Positions 4,767 to 5,226 of a DNA stretch of 5,226 nt are shown one piece after another. The stretch comes from Nitrospiraceae bacterium (GTDB lineage Bacteria > Nitrospirota > Nitrospiria > Nitrospirales > Nitrospiraceae). Location of the stretch: positions 1 to 5,226 of the forward strand of contig SYGW01000094.1 of the NCBI GenBank assembly GCA_005800255.1, given 5' to 3'. How positions within the stretch are numbered: position 1 is the stretch's first letter; each line of letters opens with the position of its first letter. The notes under the pieces were generated by a model, which saw only the letters and a program-made list of their open reading frames with translations, had not been told where the DNA came from and made no database searches. A program made the position numbers and the translations under genes.

Positions 4767-5219
4767 ATGGGAACCTGGGCTAATCTCTTTGTCCGCAGAT
4801 TGGGGCGCGCGCTTGTTATCGCGGCCTGCGTGCTGCCTACGGCTGCCTGCATCGTGATCAGTCACGTGACGATCAACGATCCGATCCATCAGGAGACGGT
4901 CGCGTTCATTCAGGAGGGTCGGACGACGTTCAAGGATGTCGTCGAGGAACTGGGGGCGCCGACCCGACTGGTCGGGACCAAGGGCGGAGGGGCTATCGCC
5001 GTCTATCAGTTTCTCGATATCAAGTACTCGCGGGTCAATTATGGCTGGGCGCTCCAGTTCATTCCCCAGTCGCAAGGGCAGAGCCCCGACATGATCCTGG
5101 CAGGAGGCGGTCTGGGCATCGATATGTTCGAGGTGGCGTTCGACGACCGTTGGGTCGCCACGCACTACATGTTTTCCAAACATACGAACGCCAGTCGCTA
5201 TGTCTTTTGGCCCTTCTGA
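4767..5219 (+). CDS. Second BamE/SmpA-like lipoprotein, 150 aa
   Basis: The signal peptide (Arg-Arg-x3-Arg, then a hydrophobic core 15-24) ends in Leu-Pro-Thr-Ala-Ala-Cys28, an acceptable lipobox with Ile at +2. The mature N-terminus has the same pattern as the lipoprotein at 3682-4092: Ile48-x2-Gly51, Asp57-Val-Val-Glu-x-Leu-Gly-Ala-Pro65, then a strand with Val-Tyr-Gln-Phe. A Gly-rich insertion (Gln-Ser-Gln-Gly-Gln-Ser and Ala-Gly-Gly-Gly-Leu-Gly, about 103-117) comes before the last strand, and the protein ends Phe147-Trp-Pro-Phe. The two look like diverged paralogues around an unrelated lipoprotein. ATG 4767 is preferred: GGAG (4754-4757) lies 9 nt upstream, whereas an in-frame GTG at 4749 would start before that site. 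The stop is 7 bp from the window edge, so the operon may continue. Confidence 0.82.
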   Translation: MGTWANLFVRRLGRALVIAACVLPTAACIVISHVTINDPIHQETVAFIQEGRTTFKDVVEELGAPTRLVGTKGGGAIAVYQFLDIKYSRVNYGWALQFIPQSQGQSPDMILAGGGLGIDMFEVAFDDRWVATHYMFSKHTNASRYVFWPF

Positions 5220-5226
5220 GCAAGGC

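Overview
This 5.2 kb window is GC-rich, densely coding bacterial chromosome. Three predicted outer-membrane lipoproteins with classical lipoboxes point to a diderm. The gene mix (a long-insert, zinc-ligand-poor Trm112-type protein, a DUF502 membrane protein, lineage-restricted small proteins, and TAGANT-type -10 boxes) suggests a Nitrospira-like member of the Nitrospirota. That placement is an inference from gene style, not from a marker gene.

Left part (1-1862), all on the + strand: the 3' end of an unrecognised gene closed by a good rho-independent terminator (294-333), then four small unrecognised genes. These are a 109-aa soluble protein with its own promoter, a 122-aa helical protein with a near-consensus promoter, a 70-aa two-helix membrane protein, and a 96-aa zinc-ribbon protein. 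The zinc-ribbon promoter sits so close to its ATG that the mRNA may be leaderless.

Middle (1938-2225, - strand): a Trm112/UPF0434-family protein that keeps the family core but lacks the usual zinc cysteines. It converges on the zinc-ribbon gene and is divergent from the next operon across a 258-bp regulatory region.

Right part (2484-5219, + strand): a compact apparent operon of a DUF502/COV-like membrane protein, a GNAT acetyltransferase overlapping it by ATGA, and three lipoproteins. The first and third lipoproteins carry BamE/SmpA-like domains and share a C-terminal Phe-Trp-Pro ending, so they look like diverged paralogues. The second is an unrelated lipoprotein separated from the first by 1 bp. 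The group suggests a cell-envelope function, with the GNAT member possibly co-transcribed rather than functionally linked.

No tRNA, rRNA, CRISPR array, insertion sequence or phage feature was seen. Nothing in the window proves a new defence or mobile system. The most interesting items are the lipoprotein trio, the zinc-less Trm112 protein, the candidate leaderless promoter and the palindrome inside the operon promoter.
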